DNA of 13,357 nt, from the NCBI GenBank assembly GCA_964439395.1, contig CAYTNV010000049.1:1-13357 (forward strand). Direction: 5' to 3'. How positions within the stretch are numbered: position 1 is the stretch's first letter; every line of letters starts with the position of its first letter. The notes under the pieces are model-generated. The model searched no databases and was not told where the DNA came from. It was given only the letters and a program-made list of their open reading frames with translations. Positions 5,846-13,304 of the stretch are shown piece after piece. The DNA is from JAUUSJ01 sp964439395 (lineage in GTDB: Bacteria > Bacillota > Clostridia > Lachnospirales > Lachnospiraceae). Both the position numbers and the translations under genes were made by a program.

Positions 5846-6778
5846 ATGGAAAAAATTATGAAAAATACACTTTTTATTCCCCCGATTGCTATTTTATGTA
5901 CAATTTTATGGGGCAGTGCCTATCCCTGCATCAAAACAGGATATGAATTGTTTTCTATCGCTGCAGACGATATCGGATCCAAACTATTATTTGCGGGAAT
6001 CCGTTTTTCTACTGCTGGATTACTTATTTTAATATTTCTCACTCTCACAAATCGAGCCATTCTATTTCCAGCAAAGAAATCGATACCTTCCATTTTAGTT
6101 CTTGGATTATTCCAGACAACCTTACAATATGTTTTCTTTTATATTGGACTTGCTAATACAACAGGGGCAAAAGGAGCCATTCTAAATTCTGCTGGTACTT
6201 TCTTAGCAGTTTTAGCAGCACCTCTTATTTATTCTTTTGAACATTATTCTTTAAAAAAAATTGCAGGCTGCATATTTGGATTTATGGGAATTCTTCTTGT
6301 TAATCTACATGGTGGAAGTTTGGCTGGCTTCACATTAATCGGAGACGGTTTTACTCTTCTTTCCACTATATTTGGCTCCATCGCCTTTTTTATAAGCAAA
6401 GATATTTGTAAAAAAGAATCTGCGTTCACTGCAACTGGATGGCAATTATTTCTCGGTGGTCTTCTTCTTTGCATTTTAGGAATATTTAACGACGGTCATA
6501 TTTCCTTTACCGTATTGCCACAATTTCTCCTCATGGGATACATGGCAATGCTCTCGGCAATGGCATTCGTACTTTGGACAAATCTACTTGCATATCATCC
6601 AGTTGGGAAAATTTCTATTTATAATTTAGCTATCCCAATTTTTGGAACATTACTTTCTGGTCTTTTTCTAGGAGAAAATATTTTCACACTCTCTAATATT
6701 AGCGCCGCCATCTGTGTCAGTCTTGGTATTGCTATTGTAAATATGAGTGATATGTCTACTACCAATAAACCCAAATAG
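5846..6778 (+). CDS. EamA-family (DMT superfamily) transporter
   Basis: A membrane permease with two EamA repeats and about ten transmembrane helices, 310 residues from the chosen start. The first helix carries WGSAYPCIKTGYELF, a typical EamA signature; the first half ends near GFMGILLVNLHGG and the second near VSLGIAIVNM. Members export amino acids, metabolites or drugs, and the substrate here cannot be deduced. The ATG at 5846 is preferred because AAGGAA lies 10 nt upstream; an in-frame ATG at 5798 would add 16 unlikely residues. truA starts 94 nt downstream with no terminator between them, so cotranscription is likely. The leader holds a strong promoter and a stable hairpin, which suggests conditional expression. 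Confidence 0.9.
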   Translation: MEKIMKNTLFIPPIAILCTILWGSAYPCIKTGYELFSIAADDIGSKLLFAGIRFSTAGLLILIFLTLTNRAILFPAKKSIPSILVLGLFQTTLQYVFFYIGLANTTGAKGAILNSAGTFLAVLAAPLIYSFEHYSLKKIAGCIFGFMGILLVNLHGGSLAGFTLIGDGFTLLSTIFGSIAFFISKDICKKESAFTATGWQLFLGGLLLCILGIFNDGHISFTVLPQFLLMGYMAMLSAMAFVLWTNLLAYHPVGKISIYNLAIPIFGTLLSGLFLGENIFTLSNISAAICVSLGIAIVNMSDMSTTNKPK

Positions 6779-6839
6779 ACTTTATATCTTTTTGCTCACA
6801 AAGACTAAGTCAGAGATAAATCAATATATAAAATCAATC

Positions 6840-6857
6840 GCCGCTCTTTACTGCGGC
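6840..6857 (+). promoter_or_regulatory. Small hairpin just upstream of the truA ribosome site
   Basis: GCCGC (6840-6844) and GCGGC (6853-6857) enclose an 8-nt loop; the GGAG ribosome site follows 5 nt later. It could influence translation of truA from the eamA transcript, but the stem is short. Confidence 0.35.
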
Positions 6858-6872
6858 AGAACGGAGTTATCG

Positions 6873-7607
6873 ATGAGAAATATAAAATTATTAATTAGCT
6901 ATGACGGCAAACGCTATAATGGATGGCAACGCCAAACTTCTACAGATCAAACAATTCAGACAAAACTTGAACAACTTCTCTCCAAAATGACAGAGGAACA
7001 AATTGAACTTCACGGCTCAGGTCGAACCGACAAAGGAGTGCATGCTACAGGACAAGTGGCAAATTTTCATAGCAATACTAAAATGTCTACAGATGAAATT
7101 TTAGAATATATGAATACTTATCTTCCACAAGACATTGCTATTTTAGATGTAAGAGACGCCTCTCCTCGCTTTCACAGCCGTCTTAATGTACTTCAAAAAA
7201 CCTATGTATACCGCGTTTGGAATGCCCCTATAAGAAATGTTTTAGAGCGCAATTATATATATCATGTACCTGAAGTATTAGATATACAATCAATGCAAGA
7301 AGCAACTACCTATCTTCTCGGGACAAACGATTATCAGAGCTTTTGTGCCCGCAAAATGAAGAAATCTTCCATTCGCACCATTCACTCTATCGATATTGAA
7401 ACAATCGGAAATGAACTTCGTTTTACTTACTGCGGAAGTGGATTTCTATATAATATGGTGCGTATTTTAACTGGAACACTCATCGAAGTTGGAAAACACG
7501 AGCGAGAACCAAAATCTATGTCAGACCTTATCTTGGCAAAACAGCGCAGTCTCGCTGGACATACAGCACCTGCCCACGCTCTTTGCCTTACTAAAGTAGA
7601 TTATTAA
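6873..7607 (+). CDS. truA: tRNA pseudouridine(38-40) synthase TruA
   Basis: This enzyme converts uridines 38-40 of the tRNA anticodon arm to pseudouridine. From the ATG at 6873 the protein is 244 residues, normal for bacterial TruA. It starts MRNIKLLISYDGKRYNGWQRQ, the conserved N-terminal strand and RNA-binding segment. GSGRTDKGVHA (48-58) holds the catalytic Asp (D53). FHSR and KTYVYRVW follow in the middle, and GSGFLYNMVRILTGTL near the end is the second-lobe motif. The start is set by GGAG 6 nt upstream and by family length; the frame is open further upstream to 6747, but that would overlap eamA and add an unrelated N-terminus. The gene likely shares the eamA transcript. Confidence 0.95.
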   Translation: MRNIKLLISYDGKRYNGWQRQTSTDQTIQTKLEQLLSKMTEEQIELHGSGRTDKGVHATGQVANFHSNTKMSTDEILEYMNTYLPQDIAILDVRDASPRFHSRLNVLQKTYVYRVWNAPIRNVLERNYIYHVPEVLDIQSMQEATTYLLGTNDYQSFCARKMKKSSIRTIHSIDIETIGNELRFTYCGSGFLYNMVRILTGTLIEVGKHEREPKSMSDLILAKQRSLAGHTAPAHALCLTKVDY

Positions 7608-7621
7608 ATTAAAAAAATACT

Positions 7622-7650
7622 TTGACGTATACTATATTTTATGCTATATT
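7622..7650 (+). promoter_or_regulatory. Sigma-A promoter of pyrG
   Basis: TTGACG (7622-7627), a 17-nt spacer and TATATT (7645-7650), 15 nt after the truA stop. Transcription should start near 7657, giving a leader of about 160 nt. The first transcribed bases (around ACAACGTAC) contain no run of G. Confidence 0.8.
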
Positions 7651-7720
7651 TACAACGTACTTAAAAATCTAAACTTTTAAGACAGATTTCATTATAATTT
7701 TATATTTGTACAAAGACGTA

Positions 7721-7781
7721 CAAAGTGCCATTTTTTAAGTGTGAATACCCACACTTATTAATGTGCACTTTGTTTTTATTT
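7721..7781 (+). terminator. Intrinsic terminator in the pyrG leader (candidate attenuator)
   Basis: CAAAGTGC (7721-7728) pairs with GCACTTTG (7765-7772). Inside it TAAGTGTG (7736-7743) pairs with CACACTTA (7750-7757), with ATT/AAT pairs between the two stems. TTTTTATTTT follows directly. Because it lies downstream of the pyrG promoter, not just after truA, it must be passed by every pyrG transcript from that promoter. This is the layout of the attenuated pyrG leaders known in Gram-positive bacteria. Confidence 0.75.
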
Positions 7782-7820
7782 TGAAACTATATTAAGTTTT
7801 CAACAGAAAGGAGTATTCTC

Positions 7821-9437
7821 ATGTCAGTAAAATATATATTTGTCACTGGAGGCGTTGTCTCTGGTCTTGGAAAAGGAATTACTGCTGCCTCTATCGGACG
7901 CTTATTAAAAGCAAGAGGCTACCATGTCACAAGCCAAAAATTTGATCCATACCTCAATATGGACCCAGGAACTATGAATCCAATTCAACATGGTGAAGTT
8001 TTCGTGACAGATGACGGTGCAGAGACAGACCTTGATCTTGGTCACTATGAGCGTTTTATCGACGAAAATTTAAATAAACAATCAAATGTTACAACAGGTA
8101 AAGTTTATTGGAGCATCCTCTCAAAGGAACGTCACGGTGATTTCGGCGGCAATACAGTCCAGGTAATTCCTCATGTCACAAATGAAATTAAAAGTCGTTT
8201 TTACCGTAATAACGAATCTGCAGAAACCGAGGTCGCAATTATCGAAGTTGGTGGAACGGTCGGCGATATCGAAAGTCAACCTTTTTTAGAAGCAATTCGT
8301 CAGTTCCAGCAAGAGATAGGACATGAAAACTGTATTTTGATTCATGTCACATTAATCCCATACTTAAAATCCTCTGGTGAGCTCAAGACAAAACCAACAC
8401 AGGCCAGTGTAAAAGAGCTCCAGGGTATGGGAATCCGTCCTGATATTTTAGTATGCCGCTCTGACTATCCTCTTGACGACAGTATTAAGAGAAAAATTTC
8501 CCAATTTTGTAATGTAGATAAAATAAATGTTATTCAAAACTTAGATGTAGATATTTTATACGAGGTTCCACTTGTAATGGAACAAGAAAAGCTCGCTCAC
8601 GTTGTCTGCAAATGTTTAAATATGGAATGCCCCGCACCAGATTTGGAAGACTGGAAAGCAATGGTAAACGCTTGGAAGAATCCAAAACATACTGTAAATG
8701 TCGCTCTTGTTGGAAAATATATTTCCCTTCACGATGCATATATTAGCGTTGTAGAGGCATTAAAACACGGTGGAGTAGCAAATAATGCAGATGTAACAAT
8801 CCACTGGGTAGATTCTGAGCTTGTTAGCGTATATAATGCAGAAGAAATATTTAAAAATATCGATGCTATTATTATTCCAGGTGGATTTGGTGAGCGTGGT
8901 ATCGAAGGTATGATTTGTTCTATTCAGTATGCAAGGGAGCATAAAATTCCTTATTTAGGTATTTGCCTTGGCATGCAGCTTACCATCGTTGAGTATGCGA
9001 GAAATGTTCTCGGATACATAGATGCACATAGTAACGAATTTAGCCAGACAACAAAACATCCTGTTATTCATATTATGCCAGACCAAGACGGCATTACTGA
9101 CCTTGGAGGCACACTTCGTCTTGGAGCTTATCCTTGTGTCCTCGCAGATAACTCTAAAGCAAAAGAACTCTATAAGGAAAAACTCATTTATGAACGTCAT
9201 CGACACCGCTATGAGGTAAACAATGATTACCGCATAGAGCTTTCTGAAAATGGTATGATTCTCTCTGGGGCTTCCCCTGACGGTCGTATCATCGAGATGA
9301 TTGAGCTTCCAGACCATCCTTGGTTTATCGGTACACAAGCTCATCCAGAATTTAAATCTCGCCCTAATAAACCACATCCATTATTCAAAGGTTTCATTAA
9401 GGCTGGATTGGATTATCAGCAAAAAAATAATAAATAA
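7821..9437 (+). CDS. pyrG: CTP synthase (glutamine-hydrolysing)
   Basis: Converts UTP to CTP using ATP and glutamine, the last step of pyrimidine nucleotide synthesis. The 538-residue length is standard. The N-terminal synthase domain (about 1-270) opens with KYIFVTGGVVSGLGKG, the P-loop segment, followed by DPYLNMDPGTMNP, the acidic metal/UTP region and GGTVGDIE (144-151). The C-terminal class I glutamine amidotransferase domain (about 290-530) has GGFGERG (354-360), the nucleophile C382 in GICLGMQ, and the triad residues H508 and E510 in AHPEF. AAAGGAG lies 7 nt before the ATG. Its own promoter and a leader terminator precede it, and a long hairpin terminator (9498-9601) follows. Confidence 0.98.
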   Translation: MSVKYIFVTGGVVSGLGKGITAASIGRLLKARGYHVTSQKFDPYLNMDPGTMNPIQHGEVFVTDDGAETDLDLGHYERFIDENLNKQSNVTTGKVYWSILSKERHGDFGGNTVQVIPHVTNEIKSRFYRNNESAETEVAIIEVGGTVGDIESQPFLEAIRQFQQEIGHENCILIHVTLIPYLKSSGELKTKPTQASVKELQGMGIRPDILVCRSDYPLDDSIKRKISQFCNVDKINVIQNLDVDILYEVPLVMEQEKLAHVVCKCLNMECPAPDLEDWKAMVNAWKNPKHTVNVALVGKYISLHDAYISVVEALKHGGVANNADVTIHWVDSELVSVYNAEEIFKNIDAIIIPGGFGERGIEGMICSIQYAREHKIPYLGICLGMQLTIVEYARNVLGYIDAHSNEFSQTTKHPVIHIMPDQDGITDLGGTLRLGAYPCVLADNSKAKELYKEKLIYERHRHRYEVNNDYRIELSENGMILSGASPDGRIIEMIELPDHPWFIGTQAHPEFKSRPNKPHPLFKGFIKAGLDYQQKNNK

Positions 9438-9497
9438 ACTATCAAATTGAAAAAATATATATCTTAATCATGATATGAAATAATAAACCCTAAAAAG

Positions 9498-9601
9498 AAA
9501 GAGGATATTGCAAAATAAATGTTTCATCCAAGATATTTAGAGCACCGAAATACTTCAGCAGTATATCTTGTTAAAATTTTATGTTTTGCAACATCCTCTT
9601 T
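9498..9601. repeat. Long hairpin repeat, copy 2; bidirectional terminator between pyrG and the CPBP gene
   Basis: AAAGAGGATATTGCAAAA (9498-9515) pairs with TTTTGCAACATCCTCTTT (9584-9601) with a single mismatch, and an inner AGATAT/ATATCT pair sits within the loop region. U-tracts flank both ends (CTCTTTTTTAT on plus, CTTTCTTTTTAG on minus), so it can end transcription of both convergent genes. Its minus-strand text resembles that at 5216-5302: GAGGATGTT.CAAAA, then TTAACAAGATATA, then GCTGAAGTATTTC. Confidence 0.75.
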
Positions 9602-9610
9602 TTTATATCT

Positions 9611-10573
9611 TTACCTAAACTCTGTCAAAATACATACGACAAGACAAATCAATACTGACAAAATAAATGTTATACTAATTATAGTTGGTTTTGGCAGTTG
9701 TACTCTCTCTTCTTTATATTCTTTACTAAACCATGTCATCATATAGTCATAACGATGATTTCTCTTTGCTAATACAATAATTAGAACAATAGCCAATGCT
9801 GCTCCTCCGATTGCAAGCGGCAAATATACAAGCATTGCCGATAAAACTTCTCTATGAGTCAACGTTGTCGTGCTAGCATTTCCTATTGCCTCGCTAATAC
9901 TTGCGCCTCCCATTCCATCCATAACTTTCATCAAAAGTTTTAATAAATACATGAGACAAACTGTTTGTCCATTAAAAAGGCAGTGAACAAACATACTCGG
10001 AATTAAACTATCTGTCACTTCAGCTAATACTCCCATCGCAATTCCCATAAAAAGGGCATAACAAAACTGGTTAAAATTCATATGAAGCGCCCCAAATAAA
10101 AAGGCAGAATATAAAATTCCTCGAATTGGTCTTGCCTGGCGATATCCTCTATAAATAATACCTCTAAATAAAAATTCCTCCACAAGTGCTGGCACAATGG
10201 CAATAGCAAAAAAACTACCCAGAAATCCCTGATCTACCATCTCAGAAATAGAGGAGGAAGCTACATTCTCTACAAAAAGCATACTAATTGCATTAATTAC
10301 TGCTACAATCGGCACAAGACATATTCCATACAAAATAGAAAAAATAATACTTATAAAGTCTACCCTTCTGAGCCTAATATAGTCTTTTATCTTCACTTTC
10401 TGGCAAATGAGAAAAATTACTCCAATACATAAAAGAAAAAACTCTGCCAAACAACTACGCAATAACGTATTTTGTAAAAAACGTCCTATCGCAAACGAAA
10501 AGCCAAGGTATAAAACAACTAAAATTAGAAAAAAATGATTAGTTTTCTTAATTCTTTTCTCGTATATTTCCAT
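9611..10573 (-). CDS. CPBP-family intramembrane glutamic endopeptidase (CAAX protease-like)
   Basis: A 320-residue multi-pass membrane protein with the three motifs of the CPBP/ABI family: EEFLFRG (E132, E133, R137), FGALH (160-164, H164) and the third-helix HCLFN (H197, N201), which together form the active site in the membrane. Family members act as prenyl-protein (CAAX) proteases in eukaryotes; bacterial ones are linked to bacteriocin self-immunity, regulated proteolysis or unknown tasks. No bacteriocin gene is visible nearby. About eight hydrophobic segments are present, including one at the extreme C-terminus (298-316). The ATG at 10573 has AGGAA about 10 nt upstream. It follows cvfB on the same strand with a 107-nt gap filled by a dispersed repeat. 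Confidence 0.9.
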   Translation of the reverse strand: MEIYEKRIKKTNHFFLILVVLYLGFSFAIGRFLQNTLLRSCLAEFFLLCIGVIFLICQKVKIKDYIRLRRVDFISIIFSILYGICLVPIVAVINAISMLFVENVASSSISEMVDQGFLGSFFAIAIVPALVEEFLFRGIIYRGYRQARPIRGILYSAFLFGALHMNFNQFCYALFMGIAMGVLAEVTDSLIPSMFVHCLFNGQTVCLMYLLKLLMKVMDGMGGASISEAIGNASTTTLTHREVLSAMLVYLPLAIGGAALAIVLIIVLAKRNHRYDYMMTWFSKEYKEERVQLPKPTIISITFILSVLICLVVCILTEFR

Positions 10574-10608
10574 CTTATCTTTCTTCCTATCTATTTAATG
10601 ATACTCTA

Positions 10609-10670
10609 ATAAAACAACGGAGCTGTTTTTCATTTTAAAGGGATATAAATTGCGGTATACCCTATAAGGA
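10609..10670 (-). repeat. Dispersed hairpin repeat, copy B
   Basis: Read on the minus strand it contains AGGGTATACCGCAATTTATA, then TCCCT, then AAAACAGC-TCC-GTTGTTTT. The last stem matches that of copy A with a base change that keeps pairing as a wobble. It fills the gap between the cvfB stop and the CPBP gene. Confidence 0.65.
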
Positions 10671-10680
10671 TTATTTGAAA

Positions 10681-11523
10681 TTATTTTTCCACTATCTCAA
10701 TCCCATTTTCTAAAATATTTATTTTATGCTCCTTCCAGAGTCTTCCAATCGCTCTTTTAAATGCGTTTTTACTCATCTCAAGCTCCTCCTGAATAAGTTT
10801 TGGATCCGATTTATCATGAAGAGCTAGATGACCTCCATTTTCACGCATTTTTTGTAAAATATACTCACTGTCTTTATCCATTTGGCGATAAGCTTTCTGG
10901 CGAGTGCTAAGATCAAGCTTGCCATCCTCTCTCACTTTCAAAACTCTCGTCTGTACCTCATCTCCTACATGTAGCTTTTGAAAGAGCTCTGCCTTTGGAA
11001 TCATTCCCATATACTTATCATCCACTGCGACAAAAACACCAAATCTCTTATTCATATCATATACATGGCCTGTCACTAAATCATTTTTCTTATATGGGCT
11101 GTCTGTATCTAATAAAGTATAAAGTTTCATTGTAGCGCAGAGACGCTCACTTTTATCTATATAAAGAGAAACTAAATATTCCTTTCCCTCTCTTACTTCT
11201 GCTGTCTGCTCCTTAAATGGAAGCAATAAGTCTTTTTCTAAACCCCAGTCTAAAAATGCTCCAATTTTCGTTATTTGAACAACACGAAGCATCGCCTTTT
11301 CTCCGACAGATAAATACGGAATATTTGTAGTTGCAATCAAACGGTCACTAGAATCGCGATATACAAATACTTCTACCTCATGACCAACTTCACTTCCCTT
11401 TGGCACTTGTTTTCTAGGAAGTAAAATACTTCCATCCTTCTTTCCTGCCTCATCATTTAAATAAACACCAAAATCTGTTGTATTTATAATAAATAATTTT
11501 TGTTTCTTTCCTAATTCAATCAT
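10681..11523 (-). CDS. cvfB: CvfB-type S1-domain RNA-binding protein
   Basis: A 280-residue protein with the CvfB architecture: three S1-like OB-fold segments (about 1-65, 68-135 and 145-208) and a C-terminal winged helix (about 215-280, including NAFKRAIGRLWKEHKI). GAFLDWGLEKDLLLPF (88-103) and FGVFVAVDDKYMGMIPKAEL (161-180) are typical S1 strands. CvfB binds RNA and in Staphylococcus aureus influences virulence-gene expression; its molecular role in clostridia is not settled. AGGAG lies 5 nt before the ATG, and an extended -10 promoter is found at 11572-11600. The downstream CPBP gene is probably on the same transcript. The gene symbol is given by family resemblance. Confidence 0.88.
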   Translation of the reverse strand: MIELGKKQKLFIINTTDFGVYLNDEAGKKDGSILLPRKQVPKGSEVGHEVEVFVYRDSSDRLIATTNIPYLSVGEKAMLRVVQITKIGAFLDWGLEKDLLLPFKEQTAEVREGKEYLVSLYIDKSERLCATMKLYTLLDTDSPYKKNDLVTGHVYDMNKRFGVFVAVDDKYMGMIPKAELFQKLHVGDEVQTRVLKVREDGKLDLSTRQKAYRQMDKDSEYILQKMRENGGHLALHDKSDPKLIQEELEMSKNAFKRAIGRLWKEHKINILENGIEIVEK

Positions 11524-11571
11524 TTTTTCTCCTAACTCTATTTTTGATTTTACAAAAAGTTCCTGTTTGAT

Positions 11572-11600
11572 ATCTTACCAGAGATTACTATTTTGTTCAA
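11572..11600 (-). promoter_or_regulatory. Extended -10 promoter of cvfB
   Basis: On the minus strand: TTGAAC (11595-11600), a 17-nt spacer ending in TGG, then TAAGAT (11572-11577). The TG before the -10 hexamer compensates for two mismatches in each box. It lies about 50 nt upstream of the start codon. Confidence 0.65.
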
Positions 11601-11779
11601 CTATCTTTTATTATCCTACTTCAAAACTATCCATTTCTTAGAAAATATATACTACTTTATTTATATTGCGCACTTTATCGAATAACAAGTAAACAAAATA
11701 TAACCTCGAAGAAAGACAAATATTTTTCTTTGGTCTTTTTTGTCGTTTTAATGACTAATAAAATCCTTTCTATTTGCTT

Positions 11780-12493
11780 TTAATTTCGATGTGATAAAAA
11801 CTGTATCACTGCATACGTTTCTTGCATATTATTTTGAAACTCCACCGTCACAATATTCTCCGCCCTATAAATATTAGGATAAAACATGTCATGAAGCATA
11901 CCTTCTTTTTTATACTCAGCTCTCATCTGATAAACTTCAAAATTTTCTGGGAGATATTCCATCGCCATCTCAATATATTTTTCATTATTTACATGACCAT
12001 TTGTATCAATCATAATCTTCATAATCTGAAATGGCTCTTCTGTCACCATCTCACCTAAAACTTTAATCTTCCCTTTTGCATAATCCATATCAACTTTTTT
12101 TTCTATCCCATATTTTTTGACATCCTCCTCAGTAATTTTCGTTGGACGATTCTTAGTAATATCTAATAAAAACCAGATAGAATTCGCTTTTGCAACTGTC
12201 TTTCCACTCTCATCCATCAATACAAAATTCCGATAAGCACGCAATCCCTTTATACCATACGCCCAAGTACCTACTATAATATTCTCTCCAAATCCTGGAT
12301 ATCTATCTACTATAATCTGCCAGGAGGATAATAGCCATGCTTTCTTCACATTATTCAAATACTCCAAACCTATTCCCAAATCTTCTGACTGAAATGTACT
12401 ACAATCTTGAAAATAGTTTACAATCTGAGCCATATTTACTCTTCTTTTTTTATCTACTTCACTATATCTCACTCGTTCTTTTACCTGATACAT
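11780..12493 (-). CDS. Acyl-ACP thioesterase (FatA/FatB-like, double hotdog)
   Basis: A 237-residue thioesterase that should release fatty acids from acyl carrier protein and so set chain length or free fatty acid output. Two hotdog halves are seen: the first opens with VRYSEVDKKRRVN and a helix around NYFQDCSTF (27-35); the second contains DTNGHVNNEKYIEMA (163-177), with the N165-x-H167 pair and D163 of the catalytic region. Length and motifs match the bacterial relatives common in Clostridia. No clear ribosome site sits at the usual distance: AAAGGA is about 18 nt before the ATG and only AAAAAAG is near, so translation may be weak. No neighbouring fatty-acid gene is visible. The upstream region contains the tandem repeat at 12547-12679. 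Confidence 0.9.
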   Translation of the reverse strand: MYQVKERVRYSEVDKKRRVNMAQIVNYFQDCSTFQSEDLGIGLEYLNNVKKAWLLSSWQIIVDRYPGFGENIIVGTWAYGIKGLRAYRNFVLMDESGKTVAKANSIWFLLDITKNRPTKITEEDVKKYGIEKKVDMDYAKGKIKVLGEMVTEEPFQIMKIMIDTNGHVNNEKYIEMAMEYLPENFEVYQMRAEYKKEGMLHDMFYPNIYRAENIVTVEFQNNMQETYAVIQFLSHRN

Positions 12494-12546
12494 AATACTT
12501 TTTTCTAAATTCCTTTCACTATAATACTTCCGTCTATATTATTCAT

Positions 12547-12679
12547 AAAGTATATCAATAGAGCATACCATATTCTACGCTCTACCGACAAAACCAACTA
12601 TGCCATTTCATAAGGTATACTCACAGGGCACTTATCCCTTTTAGAGCGGAAAACAACTTCACCGTTTTATAGGGCATAC
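12547..12679 (+). repeat. Dispersed hairpin repeat, two tandem degenerate copies (C1, C2)
   Basis: C1 begins AAAGTATATCAATAGAGCAT at 12547 and C2 begins AAGGTATACTCACAGGGCA at 12612. Both continue with a TAT-C/T-C block and an AAAAC-A(A/C)...-rich block, and C2 ends CACCGTTTTATAGGGCATAC, which looks like the opening of a further unit. They correspond in the same order to copies A and B, but here the unit reads on the plus strand. They lie between the thioesterase start and the BMC-gene terminator. Confidence 0.6.
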
Positions 12680-12707
12680 TTTCTTTCTTCTTTTCTAAAC
12701 TAGAAAA

Positions 12708-12740
12708 TAGATACTACATATTAATCATATGCAGTATCTA
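12708..12740. terminator. Terminator of the BMC-like gene (possibly bidirectional)
   Basis: TAGATACTACATAT (12708-12721) pairs with ATATGCAGTATCTA (12727-12740) over a 5-nt loop: 14 pairs with one wobble. On the minus strand it is followed by TTTTC and on the plus strand by TCCTTTTTT. It starts 14 nt beyond the BMC-like gene's stop. Confidence 0.75.
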
Positions 12741-12754
12741 TCCTTTTTTACCTT

Positions 12755-13069
12755 TTATCTGCTTGTTCTATGTTTTTGCTCATCTATCTTAATTGCTTTC
12801 ATCGCCGTCTCTACAGCAGAAGTATCTCCAAAAAATGCTAATGTTGTAATATGCTGTGGACAACTTCCCGCAATCTCCACAGGATAAACTTTACTTGTCT
12901 TTACCACTAAATCTCCATAATACAAAACACTTGCTACCGACCCCTGATATAACCCAATTGCATTATAGTGAAAATCTTGTAATTCTTTTCTTGCTTCTAC
13001 ATTCAACTTACGCTCAAACATCTTCTTACATCCTTTGCCAGGATTATAGATGATTCTCGTCTCCATCAT
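12755..13069 (-). CDS. Short BMC-domain-like protein (orphan)
   Basis: A 104-residue protein. The core, from NAIGLYQG (36-43) through YYGDLVVKTSKVYPVEIAG (50-68) to ITTLAFFGDTSAVETAMKAI (74-93), has the strand-helix-strand pattern of bacterial microcompartment shell (BMC) proteins: an (A/G)-I-G-hydrophobic opening, an A/G-D-x-hydrophobic-V-K helix, and a final GD-x-x-A-V-x-x-A helix. An N-terminal extension (1-35; IIYNPGKGCKKMFERKL) is not part of that fold. There are no other shell proteins or encapsulated enzymes nearby, so a true microcompartment role is doubtful; it may be a stand-alone relative with a regulatory or binding role. Start: GGAGGAG 6 nt before the first of two adjacent ATGs. 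A promoter (13100-13128) and terminator (12708-12740) make it a single-gene unit. Confidence 0.6.
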   Translation of the reverse strand: MMETRIIYNPGKGCKKMFERKLNVEARKELQDFHYNAIGLYQGSVASVLYYGDLVVKTSKVYPVEIAGSCPQHITTLAFFGDTSAVETAMKAIKIDEQKHRTSR

Positions 13070-13099
13070 ACCTATCTCCTCCCTATAACCATTTTTTTC

Positions 13100-13128
13100 A
13101 TAATACCATAAATTTTAAGTCGAAACAA
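13100..13128 (-). promoter_or_regulatory. Promoter of the BMC-like gene
   Basis: On the minus strand: TTGTTT (13123-13128), a 17-nt spacer ending in TGG, then TATTAT (13100-13105), an extended -10 element. It is about 30 nt upstream of the start codon and downstream of the tRNA terminator, so the gene is transcribed on its own. Confidence 0.7.
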
Positions 13129-13165
13129 GCAACTTTTCTGTTTAGTTTCCATTCATTTACAAAAT

Positions 13166-13194
13166 AAAAAGAACAGTAAATTACTGTTCTTTTT
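13166..13194 (-). terminator. Terminator of the tRNA transcript
   Basis: AAAAAGAACAGTA (13166-13178) and TACTGTTCTTTTT (13182-13194) form a 13-bp stem over a 3-nt loop. On the minus strand it follows the tRNA-Gln 3' end by 3 nt and provides its own U-tract. It is symmetrical enough to work in both directions. Confidence 0.8.
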
Positions 13195-13197
13195 AAG

Positions 13198-13269
13198 CTG
13201 CCCTACCAGGATTCGAACCTGGAGATGCCGGAATCAGAATCCGGTGCCTTACCGTTTGGCGATAGGGCA
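13198..13269 (-). tRNA. tRNA-Gln, anticodon CTG
   Basis: A complete 72-nt cloverleaf read on the minus strand: acceptor TGCCCTA/TAGGGCA with discriminator G; D arm GCC..AAACGGTAA..GGC; anticodon arm CCGGA-TTCTGAT-TCCGG with anticodon CTG (decodes CAG); T arm CCAGG-TTCGAAT-CCTGG. The 3' CCA is not encoded (CTT follows). It lies 35 nt after the tRNA-Arg on the same strand. Confidence 0.95.
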
Positions 13270-13304
13270 ATATGCAATTGACGTTTTAAATATTCAAAAC
13301 GAAA

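Noticed and set aside
6747..6872. Long N-terminus for TruA
   Set aside because: It overlaps the end of eamA, adds 42 residues foreign to TruA, and the ATG at 6873 has a ribosome site and the conserved N-terminal sequence.
7721..7781. Terminator of truA rather than a pyrG leader element
   Set aside because: It can also stop truA read-through, but the pyrG promoter (7622-7650) lies upstream of it, so it is within the pyrG leader as well. The attenuator reading was kept as the more informative one.
9611..10573. CPBP protein as part of a bacteriocin immunity or defence cluster
   Set aside because: No bacteriocin precursor, radical SAM enzyme, ABC exporter or toxin gene is visible nearby; the neighbour is the housekeeping-type gene cvfB.
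11700..11745. Imperfect AAAGAC...GTCTTT hairpin downstream of the thioesterase
   Set aside because: The stem is short with a bulge, and the minus strand has no U-tract after it, so it is not called as a terminator.
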